Shown: in pieces, positions 43,126 through 52,455 of the stretch | Numbering within the stretch: position 1 is the first letter of the stretch | How the letters are laid out: each line of letters opens with the position of its first letter | From: Flammeovirgaceae bacterium UBA2366 | GTDB lineage: Bacteria > Bacteroidota > Bacteroidia > Cytophagales > Cyclobacteriaceae | DNA: 64,000 nt | Direction: 5' to 3' | Assembly: GCA_002344065.1 (NCBI GenBank) | Contig: DDTK01000013.1 | Location: forward strand, 62,001 to 126,000 | Notes under the pieces: model-generated | The model's input: only the letters and a program-made list of their open reading frames with translations | Database searches by the model: none | What the model was told of the DNA's origin: nothing | Translations under genes and position numbers: made by a program

Positions 43126-44382
43126 ATGAAGCCTCAGGAAAAGGGCTGGTTAAAAGAATACCTTGAATTCAGAAGAAACCTTTTTCAGGATATTTCTCTG
43201 GAAAAGAAGACTTCCCATCCGGAGCATTCCCTTTATCGAATTATGCAACCCACCGGGTTGATGTATGGCCAAACGGTAGGCCACATCAATCATCCAATGG
43301 CTGAAGCATGGGACGAACGGGATAAAATGAAAATTCTATTGGCCGAAAGCCTGATCAGCAGTTCATTGCTGTTTCATAATAAGCCGGTTAATACACCGGA
43401 GGAAGTATCGGATGTTTTTATTAAGTCGTTGGAAAGCATCGGCAACTTTTATAACAATATCTTTCCAGAATTAGCAACGCCAACCAAAACACTTTTTGGT
43501 AAAAGACGATCAGCACTTGAACTGGCCGAACGAATTTTAGAAAAGCGAATTGAACGGGCCACACATTATAAGGGTAACTTCTGGACAAGCTTCTTTCACA
43601 ACAGTTTGTTGTTTCTGGATGTTTTTATTTTCGGTCAATGGATTCATACGAATGCCGATCGTATTGTTGCTGATTTTTTTCGGTATGAACGTGAGGAATT
43701 GCGTTTCTCCGTGGTAAAAGTAATTGCTGCAGCCGCACACTCCGATCAGGTAATCAATTTTGAGGAGTCCAAATTATTGGAATACTTTATTCAGGGCACC
43801 GACCTATCACCTGAAAAGCGAAAAGAAGCGTTAATTATTTTTGATAAGGGAATAAGTCTTGACGATATTAACCTGCCATCGGAGAATTCCTGGATATTGA
43901 AAAAATTCTTTTTGGAGATAGCAATTCTTACCACCTGGGCCGACCGAAAGGTTGAGCAAGCGGAACAGGATTTTTTGAAACTTTTCTGCAATTACCTGGG
44001 CTTTACGGAGGAAGACCTTGAAAACAGTATGATTGCTATTGAGGGATTTGTGCTGGAGCACTGGCAGCAATTGGAGTACCTTCAAGACAAGCAAGACTAT
44101 CAACAAGTGAGCGAGCATTATATTAAACGCGTGTCAAAAGTTGCCGAACGAAATAAGGGCAGAATTTTAAAGGAGATACAAGATCATAAAGCAGTAATGC
44201 AACTTTTACATAAAGCGCGTTCGCAGGAATTAACCGAAGCAGAAGCAGATCAGGTTCGGAAGGAACTTATGCTGGTGCTAAAAACAATACCTACCTTTGT
44301 GATTATATCACTACCGCAGCGTTTCTTAACGTTGCCTATGCTTATGAAAATTCTTCCCCGAGATTTGTTTGCTGAAAATTAG
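43126..44382 (+). CDS. TerB / LETM1-like cytosolic protein
   Basis: The 418-residue protein has a helical N-terminal half, a TerB-like segment at about 195-310 (VKVIAAAAHSDQVINFEESKLLEY and, in the second half, AILTTWADRKVEQAEQDFLK) and a C-terminal LETM1-type segment (VIISLPQRFLTLPMLMKILPRDLF). This resembles the group annotated as LETM1-related biofilm-associated proteins in Bacteroidota; my basis is the two motifs, not a search. LETM1 in mitochondria affects ion exchange, but no membrane helix is present here, so transport is not implied. It starts 51 nt after purE and is convergent with the TerC gene, 2 nt apart. Confidence 0.75.
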   Translation: MKPQEKGWLKEYLEFRRNLFQDISLEKKTSHPEHSLYRIMQPTGLMYGQTVGHINHPMAEAWDERDKMKILLAESLISSSLLFHNKPVNTPEEVSDVFIKSLESIGNFYNNIFPELATPTKTLFGKRRSALELAERILEKRIERATHYKGNFWTSFFHNSLLFLDVFIFGQWIHTNADRIVADFFRYEREELRFSVVKVIAAAAHSDQVINFEESKLLEYFIQGTDLSPEKRKEALIIFDKGISLDDINLPSENSWILKKFFLEIAILTTWADRKVEQAEQDFLKLFCNYLGFTEEDLENSMIAIEGFVLEHWQQLEYLQDKQDYQQVSEHYIKRVSKVAERNKGRILKEIQDHKAVMQLLHKARSQELTEAEADQVRKELMLVLKTIPTFVIISLPQRFLTLPMLMKILPRDLFAEN

Positions 44383-44384
44383 CC

Positions 44385-45410
44385 TCAATCTTCATCAAAG
44401 CTGGCCGTTTTACGGGGGATCACCAAAGAGAAAATAATGGAAAGAATCAGTGTGGCGATAATTACGGTAAAGGAGAGGTAAACATTCACCTTAACGTCAA
44501 CGATTTCCAGGAGCATCTTAGCGCCAATGAAAAACAGAATGATGGAAAGACCTTTTTGCAACAGGTAGAACTTATCAATGATGCCTGCCAATAAAAAGAA
44601 CATGGCCCGCAATCCTAATACAGCAAAAATGTTAGATGTGTAAATGAGAAACTCATTGGTGGTAATAGCAAACACTGCCGGAATTGAATCTACTGCAAAA
44701 ATAAGGTCAGTAGTTTCAATGAGAATAATTACCAGAAAGAGTGGTGTGAAATAAAGTTTGCCTTTTTCAAAGAAGGCGAACTGACCGCCTCTGTCATCCG
44801 TTGACATGGGCAGGTATCGTTTGCAGAATTTTAGAATGGGGTTCTTTTCCGGTTCAATTTTTTCGTCTCCATCTTCAAAATATATTCGAATACCGGAATA
44901 AATAAGAAATACTCCGAAGATGTAAAGAATGAAATGAAATTTGTGAATAAAGTAAGCACCAATAAAAATGAATAAGGCCCTGAATATAATCGCGCCAAGA
45001 ATCCCCCAAAAAAGAATTTTGTGATAATAGGTTTCATCAACCTTGAAGTATTTTAGAATAAGAAGGATGACAAAAATGTTATCAATGGATAGAGCCTTTT
45101 CGGTGAGGTATGCTGAGAAGTATAGCAACCCGGCTTCCGTGCCACTTAAAATCGTTTCAACGCCCTTTTCAAGAGCCACGTAAGGGCCCATGAAATAAAT
45201 AAGGAGACCGAAGGCGGTAGAAACAGCCACCCAGAAAATGGACTGCCAGAGGGCAGATTTGGTGGTAATTTTATGGGCTTGTTTGTTAAAAATGCCCAAA
45301 TCCAGAATCAGGAAAATAATGATAACAACCCCAAACAAGCCAAAAAGTAACAGCTCGTTATCGTTGCCATCAAAAAGGTCTATCAAAAGTAATGTCAGAG
45401 GGCTGTGCAA
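44385..45410 (-). CDS. TerC/Alx-family membrane protein
   Basis: The 341-residue protein has eight or nine membrane helices and the TerC-family motifs: EKALSIDNIFVILLIL (about 108-123), and IETTDLIFAVDSIPAVFAI (about 230-248) with the Asp residues that bind manganese in Alx and TerC homologues. In other bacteria such proteins export Mn2+ or load it onto secreted proteins. The start is TTG 45410; no ATG is in frame and a stop lies just upstream. A second TTG at 45386 is also possible. No yybP-ykoY riboswitch is recognisable in the 164 bases upstream. Confidence 0.88.
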   Translation of the reverse strand: MHSPLTLLLIDLFDGNDNELLLFGLFGVVIIIFLILDLGIFNKQAHKITTKSALWQSIFWVAVSTAFGLLIYFMGPYVALEKGVETILSGTEAGLLYFSAYLTEKALSIDNIFVILLILKYFKVDETYYHKILFWGILGAIIFRALFIFIGAYFIHKFHFILYIFGVFLIYSGIRIYFEDGDEKIEPEKNPILKFCKRYLPMSTDDRGGQFAFFEKGKLYFTPLFLVIILIETTDLIFAVDSIPAVFAITTNEFLIYTSNIFAVLGLRAMFFLLAGIIDKFYLLQKGLSIILFFIGAKMLLEIVDVKVNVYLSFTVIIATLILSIIFSLVIPRKTASFDED

Positions 45411-45574
45411 GGGGTTCCGTTTTCTAACTTATTGAGAGACCTAATCACCTCATAATCAAGAGAAAAGAGTCCATCAAAGCTTCCAAAAGTACAACTATTT
45501 TTCAAACTCAAAAACTACCATTAAGTATTTATACAGGTTAAACGGAAAGTGAGACCAGCAAGGTCAGGAATTAT

Positions 45575-45985
45575 TTAGCCGCAGTTTGCACACACCCCTT
45601 GAATGAGAAGGTTCAATTCCGAAGCCCGGTAACCTTTGGGTAGTTTAACAGGGGGTACATCAATGCTGAGGCAATTCGTTTGTCCGCAGCGGCTGCATTT
45701 AAAGTGAACATGATCGTGGTGGTGGCCGGTTAGGGTACATGCCGCTGAGCAAAGCGCATATTTTAAACTACCCTCATCATCGAGTACTTTATGAATAAGG
45801 CCCTTGTCAAGAAAGGTTTTTAAGGTGCGGTAAACGGTAACCCGGTCGAAGTGTGCCGGTATTCCCTTTTCAATATCGGAATGCGCTAACGCGAAGTTCT
45901 TTTTTAGGAAGAAATTAAGAATGGCCTTTCGGCTCGGGGTTGAGCGCAAGTTGAATTCTTTAAGAAGTTGTGGCGAACCGTTCAT
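45575..45985 (-). CDS. Fur-family transcriptional regulator
   Basis: The 136-residue protein has a winged-helix DNA-binding domain (about 10-80, with the recognition helix VTVYRTLKTFLDKGLIHKV) and a metal-binding domain with a His run (GHHHDHVHF, 87-95) and two CxxC pairs (C97/C100 and C132/C135), which hold a structural zinc in Fur, Zur and PerR. Which metal it senses is not visible; the iron-uptake genes in the window do not decide it. It overlaps the ABC exporter gene by 4 nt on the same strand. Family size is normal. Confidence 0.85.
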   Translation of the reverse strand: MNGSPQLLKEFNLRSTPSRKAILNFFLKKNFALAHSDIEKGIPAHFDRVTVYRTLKTFLDKGLIHKVLDDEGSLKYALCSAACTLTGHHHDHVHFKCSRCGQTNCLSIDVPPVKLPKGYRASELNLLIQGVCANCG

Positions 45986-47780
45986 TGTTCGTGAAGCTGC
46001 ATTTTCAACAGGTTACTGTATAACCCATTGTTTACTTGTGTAAGTTCAGCATGAGAGCCCATTTCTGCAAGTTGGCCTTGGTTAATTACAAAAATCCGGT
46101 CTACCTTTTTTATAGTGCTCAGTCGGTGAGCAATAATTATTGATGTTCGCCCCTCCATCAGTTTCTCCAGGGCTTGCTGAACCTGATATTCCGAATGTGA
46201 GTCAAGCGAACTGGTGGCCTCGTCCAAAATCAGTATGGCGGGATCTTTTAAAATAGCACGGGCGATGGCAATTCGTTGGCGCTGGCCACCTGAAAGTTTT
46301 ACACCTCGCTCACCGACTACGGTATCAAATTTTTCAGGGAAACTTTCTATAAACTCAAAAGCATTAGCTTTTCTGGCAGCTTCAACAATTTCTTGCTCGG
46401 TTGCTGTGGGATTGCCGTACGCAATATTCTCACGAATAGTGCCTCCAAACAGAATAACTTCCTGGGGTACAATACCAATATTCTTCCTGTAGTCGGTAAG
46501 ACTGAATGATTGAATGTTAAATCCATCGGCTGTAATTGATCCATCGCTTACCGGATAGAAACGTAGCAACAGATTGATGATGGTTGATTTTCCAGATCCG
46601 CTTTGCCCTACCAGCGCAATTTTTTCTCCAGCTTTAATACTGAAGTTCAGATCTTTTAAAACTTCAAAATCAGGGCGACTTGGGTAGGCAAAGTTTACAT
46701 GTAGAAAATCTATATCACCATTGATTTTCACTGAGGTCGCTGACGGGAGTTCTGCTTCATCCGTTTGATCCAGAATTTCAAGTAGTCGTTCAGAAGCACC
46801 GATAGAACGTTGTAACTGTGTATAGATGTCACCAAGTCCGGCTATCGATCCGCCAATAAAGGATGTGTAAATGATAAAGGAGAATAATTCTCCAACGGAT
46901 AGTTGGTTATTCTGAACCAGCAGGGCACCGTACCAGCCAACAGCCACAATGCCTCCAAACAAAGCAAATATTACAAAGGATACAAAAAGTCCACGGTACC
47001 GCGCAGCCTGAATAGCAATTTTAACTACCTCACCTATTGATTTTTTAAAACGTACCAACTCAAATAGCTCATTGGTAAAAGCTTTTACAACATGAATCGA
47101 TTGCAGTGATTCCTCTACCACCACATTTGCCTCAGCCAATTTATCCTGCGTTTTCTTTGAAAGTTTACGAATGTATTTTCCGAATACCAACGCAAGAACG
47201 ACCAGTACAGGAAATGTAAGCAGCATAAAACAGTAAGCTGCGGAGCCAGAAAGAAGATGATGCCCACACCGATAATCAGCGTAAGACTTTGACGCAATAG
47301 TTCAGCAAGTGTTACGGTAAAAGTATCCTGTAATGTGCCTACATCGGAGGTTATCCGGCTCATCAGCTCACCAATCCTTCGGTTATCAAAAAAGGATAAC
47401 GGAAGCCAAATTATTTTTTGAAAGACACCGTGACGTAAATCCGCAAGGGTTCGCTCACTGGTTACAGAAAACGTATACACACGCATGAAGGAAAAAAAGC
47501 TCTGAATCAGTAAAATGGCCATCAGCGCAACAGCCACCTGGTTAATGGTGGTAAAGTATGGAACAGGTTTGCCCGATGCTAAATCCAGTAACTGTCCGGC
47601 CAGATAAGGGAATGAAAGAACAGTACCGCTCGATAATGCCAGACATACTAACCCTGCAATAAAGAGCCACTTGTGGGGCAACATAAACCGAAAAACTCCG
47701 ATTAGCCTTTTCAGTGATGCTTTATTGATTTTTCGTTTGTCTTCTTCCCGAAGCGGTTCGCCTAATGTTCTTTTGGCCAT
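45982..47780 (-). pseudogene. MsbA-like ABC exporter, split by a frameshift
   Basis: Two minus-strand frames together make one half-size ABC exporter. The first (47780 to about 47115) holds the N-terminal membrane domain, including RVYTFSVTSERTLADLRHGV and FFDNRRIGELMSRITSDV. The second (47226 to 45982) continues with the rest of the membrane domain and a full ATPase: Walker A VGQSGSGKST, signature LSGGQRQRIAIARA, Walker B ILILDEATSSLDS. The join falls at the A run 47227-47230 (T run in the gene): adding one base restores LAPQLT-V-x-MLLTFPVLV in one frame. The intact gene would be about 600 codons. It may be a genuine loss of function, an assembly error in a homopolymer, or a recoding site. 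It lies in an operon with the lipoprotein upstream and the Fur-family gene downstream. Confidence 0.75.
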
Positions 47781-47782
47781 AG

Positions 47783-48373
47783 TTAATTTACCTGAATGGA
47801 GCCCTTAATGGTAAAGTGGACAGAGTCGCCCACGAACATCTTTTGTCCTCCTTCAACAGAGTAGGATGTTAGAATGTTTTTATTGTACAAATCGGTGAAT
47901 TCCATCGTTAATTTTCGTTTGCTCTTTAACAATGAATTTTCCTGATAGTAGAGTGCTTCTATTTTTCTAAGCTTGGCCGGCACATCCTGATAGAACGTTT
48001 TTATATACACGATGGGCAATTCGCTGGTTGTGGTTAGCTGGCGTACGGTAAGGTTGCTCGTATCGTCAGGCAAGCCATCGGTTACTTCATAGTTGCCCCG
48101 GTTAATGGGTTTGTTGATTGATCCGATTTCTTTAAAGATGTCAAGTTCTCGCGCCCAGGCTGAGCTGTCCTTAGGAACAAAAACACTGTCTCGCTTTATA
48201 CCATTCATAACAGCCATCTTCGAAACAGATGCTTGTTCTTTAACCAGGAATTCAATCTGATGTTGAATGAGACTGTCGATGTTAAAATAATAGGCCTTCT
48301 CTTCTTTCTTTTGATTGCAGGAACTCAACATCCACAAGACGGTTAGCAGCAATAAAATTTTCGTTAACCTCAT
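47783..48373 (-). CDS. Lipoprotein of unknown function upstream of the ABC exporter
   Basis: ATG 48373 is chosen because it starts a lipoprotein signal (MRLTKILLLLTVLWMLSSCN, Cys19) and does not run into the gpmI stop; the longer frame from 48400 would overlap gpmI. The 196-residue mature protein has a helical N-terminal part (YYFNIDSLIQHQIEFLVKEQ) and a beta-rich C-terminal part. I recognise no domain. It is 2 nt upstream of the ABC exporter gene, so an operon is likely and the lipoprotein may serve the exported cargo; that is inference. gpmI ends 5 nt before its start. Confidence 0.65.
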   Translation of the reverse strand: MRLTKILLLLTVLWMLSSCNQKKEEKAYYFNIDSLIQHQIEFLVKEQASVSKMAVMNGIKRDSVFVPKDSSAWARELDIFKEIGSINKPINRGNYEVTDGLPDDTSNLTVRQLTTTSELPIVYIKTFYQDVPAKLRKIEALYYQENSLLKSKRKLTMEFTDLYNKNILTSYSVEGGQKMFVGDSVHFTIKGSIQVN

Positions 48374-48377
48374 GGCA

Positions 48378-49901
48378 TTATTTTTCAATAAGCACATCAC
48401 CAGTCATCTGCGGAGGAATAGGCAAGCCCATAAGGGTAAGAATCGTGGGAGCCAGATCGCCCAGTTTGCCGTCCTTTAGTTTTCCTTTATAAAAATCGGA
48501 CACCAGAATGCACGGCACCAGGTTAGTAGTATGTGCGGTGTTGGGAGTTCCGTCTTCATTGATCATACAATCAGCATTGCCATGATCAGCAATAATAATG
48601 GTGGCATATCCATTGTTCAACGCAGCCTCCGCTACCTTTTGGGCACAAGCATCAACAGTCTCGCAAGCCTTTACCGCAGCCTCAAACACACCGGTGTGGC
48701 CAACCATATCCGGATTGGCAAAATTCAAGCAAACAAAATCTACCTCCTTTTTTTCCAGCTCAGGAATAATTTTGTCCTTAATATCGTTGGCACTCATTTC
48801 GGGTTGAAGATCATAGGTAGCAACCTTTGGTGAGGGACATAAAATTCTGCTTTCTCCATGAAATACTTTTTCTCTTCCTCCAGAAAAGAAAAAAGTAACG
48901 TGAGGATATTTTTCAGTTTCAGCTATTCGTATTTGTTTTTTACCAGTGTTCGCCAACACTTCACCTAGCGTATTTTCAAGGTTGTCTTTATCAAAGATTA
49001 CCCGAACATCAGTAAATGTGTCATCATAGTTTGTGAGGGTGGTGTAATGAAGATTAAGTTTCTTCATGTTGTGTTCAGGAAAATCCTGCTGTGTCAACAC
49101 CTGTGTAATCTCCCTTCCACGATCTGTACGAAAGTTAAAACACAGAACGGCATCCTCTGGTTTAATGATGGCAACAGGATCACCATTTTCGGTAGCAACA
49201 ATCGGTTTAATAAATTCATCAGTTACGTTTTCATGATATGATTGCTGAATGGCAACTAATACATTATCCGTTTTCAATCCAGTTCCGTGCACCATTAAAT
49301 CGTACGCTAATTTTACGCGTTCCCAACGTTTGTCACGATCCATGGCATAGTACCGGCCCACCACGCTGGCAATCTTTCCAACAGTATTGCGGGTGTGCTG
49401 CTGAAGTTCATTTAAATAGCCATAACCACCTTTTGGATCAGTGTCACGACCATCCATGAAGGCATGAATAAAAACATTCTTTACATTTTGTTTGGCAGCT
49501 ATGGTGCAAATTCCTTTGAGATGATCAATGTGAGAATGCACACCGCCATCCGATAAAAGTCCGATTAAGTGAAGCGGTTTATTGTTTTTCTTTACGTAAT
49601 CGAAAATTTCAAGTAAGGCCGGATGGCTGTCCAACTCATGTTCAGCAATAGCTTTATTGATGCGAACTAAATCCTGGTACACGACACGTCCTGCGCCAAT
49701 GTTCATATGACCGACTTCGGAGTTTCCCATTTGCCCTTCCGGCAAGCCAACCGCCAGGCCCGAGGCTTGTAAACGACTGTTAGGATATTTTGAATAGAGA
49801 GAATCGACAAAGGGTGTGTTGGCTTTATCAATAGCAGAAACATTTTTATTGGTTGCAATACCCCACCCATCCAGAATCATCAACAGCACTTTTCGGTTCA
49901 T
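48378..49901 (-). CDS. gpmI: Phosphoglycerate mutase, 2,3-bisphosphoglycerate-independent
   Basis: GpmI interconverts 3- and 2-phosphoglycerate in glycolysis using two metal ions. The 507-residue product has MILDGWGI with Asp11 and the catalytic Ser61 in GNSEVGHMNIGAGR (60-73), plus HAFMDGRDTDPKGG, RYYAMDRDKRW, TEKYPHVTFFFSGG and IIADHGNADCM, all metal or substrate motifs of the family. Length and order are normal. It is the first gene of the minus-strand group that includes the lipoprotein, ABC exporter and Fur-family regulator, with 5 nt to the lipoprotein. Confidence 0.96.
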   Translation of the reverse strand: MNRKVLLMILDGWGIATNKNVSAIDKANTPFVDSLYSKYPNSRLQASGLAVGLPEGQMGNSEVGHMNIGAGRVVYQDLVRINKAIAEHELDSHPALLEIFDYVKKNNKPLHLIGLLSDGGVHSHIDHLKGICTIAAKQNVKNVFIHAFMDGRDTDPKGGYGYLNELQQHTRNTVGKIASVVGRYYAMDRDKRWERVKLAYDLMVHGTGLKTDNVLVAIQQSYHENVTDEFIKPIVATENGDPVAIIKPEDAVLCFNFRTDRGREITQVLTQQDFPEHNMKKLNLHYTTLTNYDDTFTDVRVIFDKDNLENTLGEVLANTGKKQIRIAETEKYPHVTFFFSGGREKVFHGESRILCPSPKVATYDLQPEMSANDIKDKIIPELEKKEVDFVCLNFANPDMVGHTGVFEAAVKACETVDACAQKVAEAALNNGYATIIIADHGNADCMINEDGTPNTAHTTNLVPCILVSDFYKGKLKDGKLGDLAPTILTLMGLPIPPQMTGDVLIEK

Positions 49902-50000
49902 AGTATTAAAAATTAGAGTGCAAATATACCATTGTAAACAAGCATTTTTGAGGGTTACTTAAGGCCTTAACCGGCATAGATGAAAACGCCTTTGAATTCG

Positions 50001-50030
50001 TTTGAGAATAGGCATTATGGCATAATTTTG
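50001..50030 (+). promoter_or_regulatory. Bacteroidota-type promoter for the DUF4783 gene
   Basis: TTTG (50001-50004) and TAATTTTG (50023-50030) are 18 bases apart, close to the Bacteroidota consensus TTTG-N19-21-TAnnTTTG, 16 bases before the ATG at 50047. The gap also carries the divergent gpmI start, whose own promoter I could not place. Confidence 0.6.
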
Positions 50031-50046
50031 GGTTAGATTTACTCCT

Positions 50047-50439
50047 ATGAAGAAGATTTTGATGGCAGGGCTGGTAGTTTGGCTAATATCCTTTATGCAG
50101 GTTTTCGCTCAAACCAATGTGGTTGAGCAGGTAAAAGAGTCGATAAAGGCAGGGAGCGCGAAGGAATTAGCCAAATACCTTAATGCTTCAGTTGATGTTA
50201 CCATAGATGGCAAGCCCGAAACCTATAGCAAGGCGCAGGCCGAATTTGTATTGCGCGATTTTTTTAAAGTTAACCCTCCATCCGAATTCAATATCATTCA
50301 CCAAGGGCAGTCAAAAGGCGGCCAGCCGTTTGCCATCGGCCAGTATAAAAGCGGAGCCAGTACGTTTCGGGTTTGGATGAAGATCAGAGTAGCCGGCAAT
50401 CAATCCCTTGTTCAGGAGATTTCCTTTGTAAAGGAATAG
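50047..50439 (+). CDS. DUF4783 secreted protein
   Basis: The 130-residue protein has a signal peptide (about 1-21, ending FAQ) and an NTF2/SnoaL-like alpha-beta domain (VVEQVKESIKAGSAKELAKY; then PFAIGQYKSGASTFRVWMKI), matching DUF4783, a Bacteroidota family without known function. The NTF2-like shape suggests ligand or partner binding rather than catalysis. It precedes nadC by 68 bases on the same strand, a neighbourhood often seen in this phylum. The domain would be periplasmic. Confidence 0.8.
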   Translation: MKKILMAGLVVWLISFMQVFAQTNVVEQVKESIKAGSAKELAKYLNASVDVTIDGKPETYSKAQAEFVLRDFFKVNPPSEFNIIHQGQSKGGQPFAIGQYKSGASTFRVWMKIRVAGNQSLVQEISFVKE

Positions 50440-50507
50440 CCCTGAATTTCTTTTAAAATAATCTCCTTTAATCGCGTGGGTTTGTAACCCTCATCTATTT
50501 TTGCGGG

Positions 50508-51365
50508 GTGAGGCCATACTACATAACAACAGATTTTCTGCGCACCTTTATTCATGCTGCCCTTCATGAAGATGTGGGTGAAGGAGACCATTCAACCCTT
50601 GCCTCAATTCCATCTGAAAAGCAAGGCAAAGCGCAACTTCTGGTAAAAGACAATGGTATTCTGGCGGGTGTAGATCTCGCTATTGAAATCTTCAAGCAGT
50701 TTGATAGCAGCCTTGAGGTGCAGGTTAACCTGGCGGATGGCGCGCGTGTAGCTCCTGGTGATGTTGCTTTTGCTGTACTCGGCAGCGTTCGCTCCATATT
50801 AACTACCGAGCGGTTGGTACTCAATTGTATGCAGCGCATGAGCGGAATAGCCACACATACAAATTGGTTGGTAAAACTGGTGGAGGGTACTGGGGCAAAG
50901 CTTTTGGATACGCGCAAAACCACCCCCAACTTTCGCCTGTTGGAAAAGTGGGCCGTGCTGATTGGTGGAGGACAAAACCATCGCATCGGGTTATACGATA
51001 TGATTATGCTAAAGGATAACCATATTGATATGGCCGGAGGTGCGGAGCAGGCAATCATTCGAACAAAAGAGTATCTTCGCGCCATAAAAAGGGACCTTAA
51101 AATTGAGGTAGAAACACGCACACTTAAAGAGGTAGGAGAAGTGATGCAAATTGGAGGGGTGGATGTGATCATGCTTGATAATATGTCACTACAGGATATG
51201 CGCGAGTCAGTGAAGTTGATTGACGGAAGGTGCAGGACAGAGGCCAGCGGAGGAATTACCGAGCACACCATTAGAAGTGTAGCGGAGTGTGGAGTAGATT
51301 ATATTTCCGTGGGTGCACTTACTCATTCAGTAAAAAGTCTTGACCTGAGCTTAAAAGTATATTGA
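50508..51365 (+). CDS. nadC: Nicotinate-nucleotide pyrophosphorylase (carboxylating)
   Basis: NadC makes nicotinate mononucleotide from quinolinate and PRPP in NAD synthesis. The 285-residue protein has ALHEDVGEGDHST (about 18-30), LNCMQRMSGIAT (about 105-116), the DTRKTTPNFRLLEKWAV segment with catalytic residues (about 134-150), GGGQNHRIGLYDMIMLKDNH (about 152-171), and VETRTLKEV / EASGGIT near the end. The start is GTG 50508: no ATG is near, and the first codons match the family's N-terminal helix. Confidence 0.94.
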   Translation: MRPYYITTDFLRTFIHAALHEDVGEGDHSTLASIPSEKQGKAQLLVKDNGILAGVDLAIEIFKQFDSSLEVQVNLADGARVAPGDVAFAVLGSVRSILTTERLVLNCMQRMSGIATHTNWLVKLVEGTGAKLLDTRKTTPNFRLLEKWAVLIGGGQNHRIGLYDMIMLKDNHIDMAGGAEQAIIRTKEYLRAIKRDLKIEVETRTLKEVGEVMQIGGVDVIMLDNMSLQDMRESVKLIDGRCRTEASGGITEHTIRSVAECGVDYISVGALTHSVKSLDLSLKVY

Positions 51366-51402
51366 GGATTTACAAATTGATGACTGTTTAGTTGAGAAGA
51401 TT

Positions 51403-51879
51403 ATGATTGTTAAAACAAAGAATTACAAACTAGAAAAGAAAACATACATCCGGTTGGCGTTAAGAAATATCCTAAAGCAGCAAGGATGGATTGCTGTATT
51501 GGCAGCGCTGGCTATTTGCTTGTGCTACCTCTGGATCCCTAGCATATGGTGGTTTATTGGAGCATTACTGGGACTTGGCCTTTACCTGTTATTTTGGTGG
51601 ATTCAGTTTTTTGGGGTTACCCAATTGGAGCAGGGAAAAATGCTGTTTGAAAAATTCTCCTATGAGATCAGCAGTCAGCAGATACTGATGAAAATTAATC
51701 CACGCGAAGGCATGCCCATGAAGTGGGATCAGATAAAAAAAGCTGCCATTGGCAAAGACTATTTCGTATTGTTCGTCAATAAGGCACAAATGATTTACCT
51801 GCCCTTTAAAATTTTCAATACCGAAAACGAGCGGAAATTCTTAACCAGTATTTTACGAACAAAGGGCTTTATCAAATAA
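51403..51879 (+). CDS. YcxB-like membrane protein
   Basis: The 158-residue protein has two adjacent membrane helices (about 27-48 and 50-67: IAVLAALAICLCYLWI and IGALLGLGLYLLFWW) and a C-terminal PH-like beta domain (FSYEISSQQILMKINPREGM, then YFVLFVNKAQMIYLPFKIF). This is the plan of YcxB-type proteins, whose function is unknown. It follows nadC by 37 bases on the same strand, perhaps in the same transcript. There is no signal peptide cut; the beta domain is probably cytosolic. Confidence 0.65.
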   Translation: MIVKTKNYKLEKKTYIRLALRNILKQQGWIAVLAALAICLCYLWIPSIWWFIGALLGLGLYLLFWWIQFFGVTQLEQGKMLFEKFSYEISSQQILMKINPREGMPMKWDQIKKAAIGKDYFVLFVNKAQMIYLPFKIFNTENERKFLTSILRTKGFIK

Positions 51880-51910
51880 TATTTGAAGGTGCCTGAGCCT
51901 AACATCGTGT

Positions 51911-52387
51911 ATGAAAAAAGTGATTACACCGGAGGAGGCAAAGCAAAAGATTTTGCGGTACTGTGCGTATCAGGAGCGATCACATCAGGAGGTAAAGAAC
52001 AAGCTTTATTCATTCGGACTTTTTTCAAGTGATGTAAATGAAATTATTTCATTTCTGATTACTGAAGGGTTTTTAAATGAAGAACGTTTTGCCAGGACTT
52101 TTGCCGGTGGCAAATTCCGAATGAAGAGCTGGGGTCGTTTAAAAATTGTTCGCGAACTGGAAGCCAGAGGCCTTACCCGAAATTGTATTAAACTTGGATT
52201 GAAAGAAATTGATGAGCAGGATTATCACTCAACGCTTATCCGGCTCCTTCAAAAAAAGGGAGATCAGACACCTGAGCGCGACCTTTTTGTTAAACGTGAT
52301 AAAATAGCCAGGTATACCATTCAAAAAGGATTTGAGCCGGAGCTTGTTTGGAAGGCAATAAAACAACTCTTTCCGGATAATCAGTAA
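51911..52387 (+). CDS. recX: Regulatory protein RecX
   Basis: RecX binds RecA filaments and limits their activity. The 158-residue protein has the three-helix RecX repeats: ILRYCAYQERSHQEVKNKL (about 13-31), ITEGFLNEERFARTFAGGKF with the conserved LNEERFA segment (about 49-68), and KIARYTIQKGFEPELVWKAI at the end. MKSWGRLKIVRELEARGL is another family motif. Length is typical. recA is not in this window. It is 31 bases after the YcxB-like gene. Confidence 0.9.
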   Translation: MKKVITPEEAKQKILRYCAYQERSHQEVKNKLYSFGLFSSDVNEIISFLITEGFLNEERFARTFAGGKFRMKSWGRLKIVRELEARGLTRNCIKLGLKEIDEQDYHSTLIRLLQKKGDQTPERDLFVKRDKIARYTIQKGFEPELVWKAIKQLFPDNQ

Positions 52388-52455
52388 TTGTCAACGTAAC
52401 GACAAACCGCACCCATTTGTGTAGCCATATTTAATCTCTAAACGTTAAGGATGGC

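Noticed and set aside
45411..45574. Mn riboswitch (yybP-ykoY) upstream of the TerC gene
   Set aside because: I looked for the paired, Gly-rich helical elements and found no convincing fold in the 164 bases.
50564..51271. Long open frame (235 codons) on the minus strand opposite nadC
   Set aside because: The + strand frame has all NadC motifs; the reverse frame gives a Ser-rich, low-complexity protein with no family pattern.
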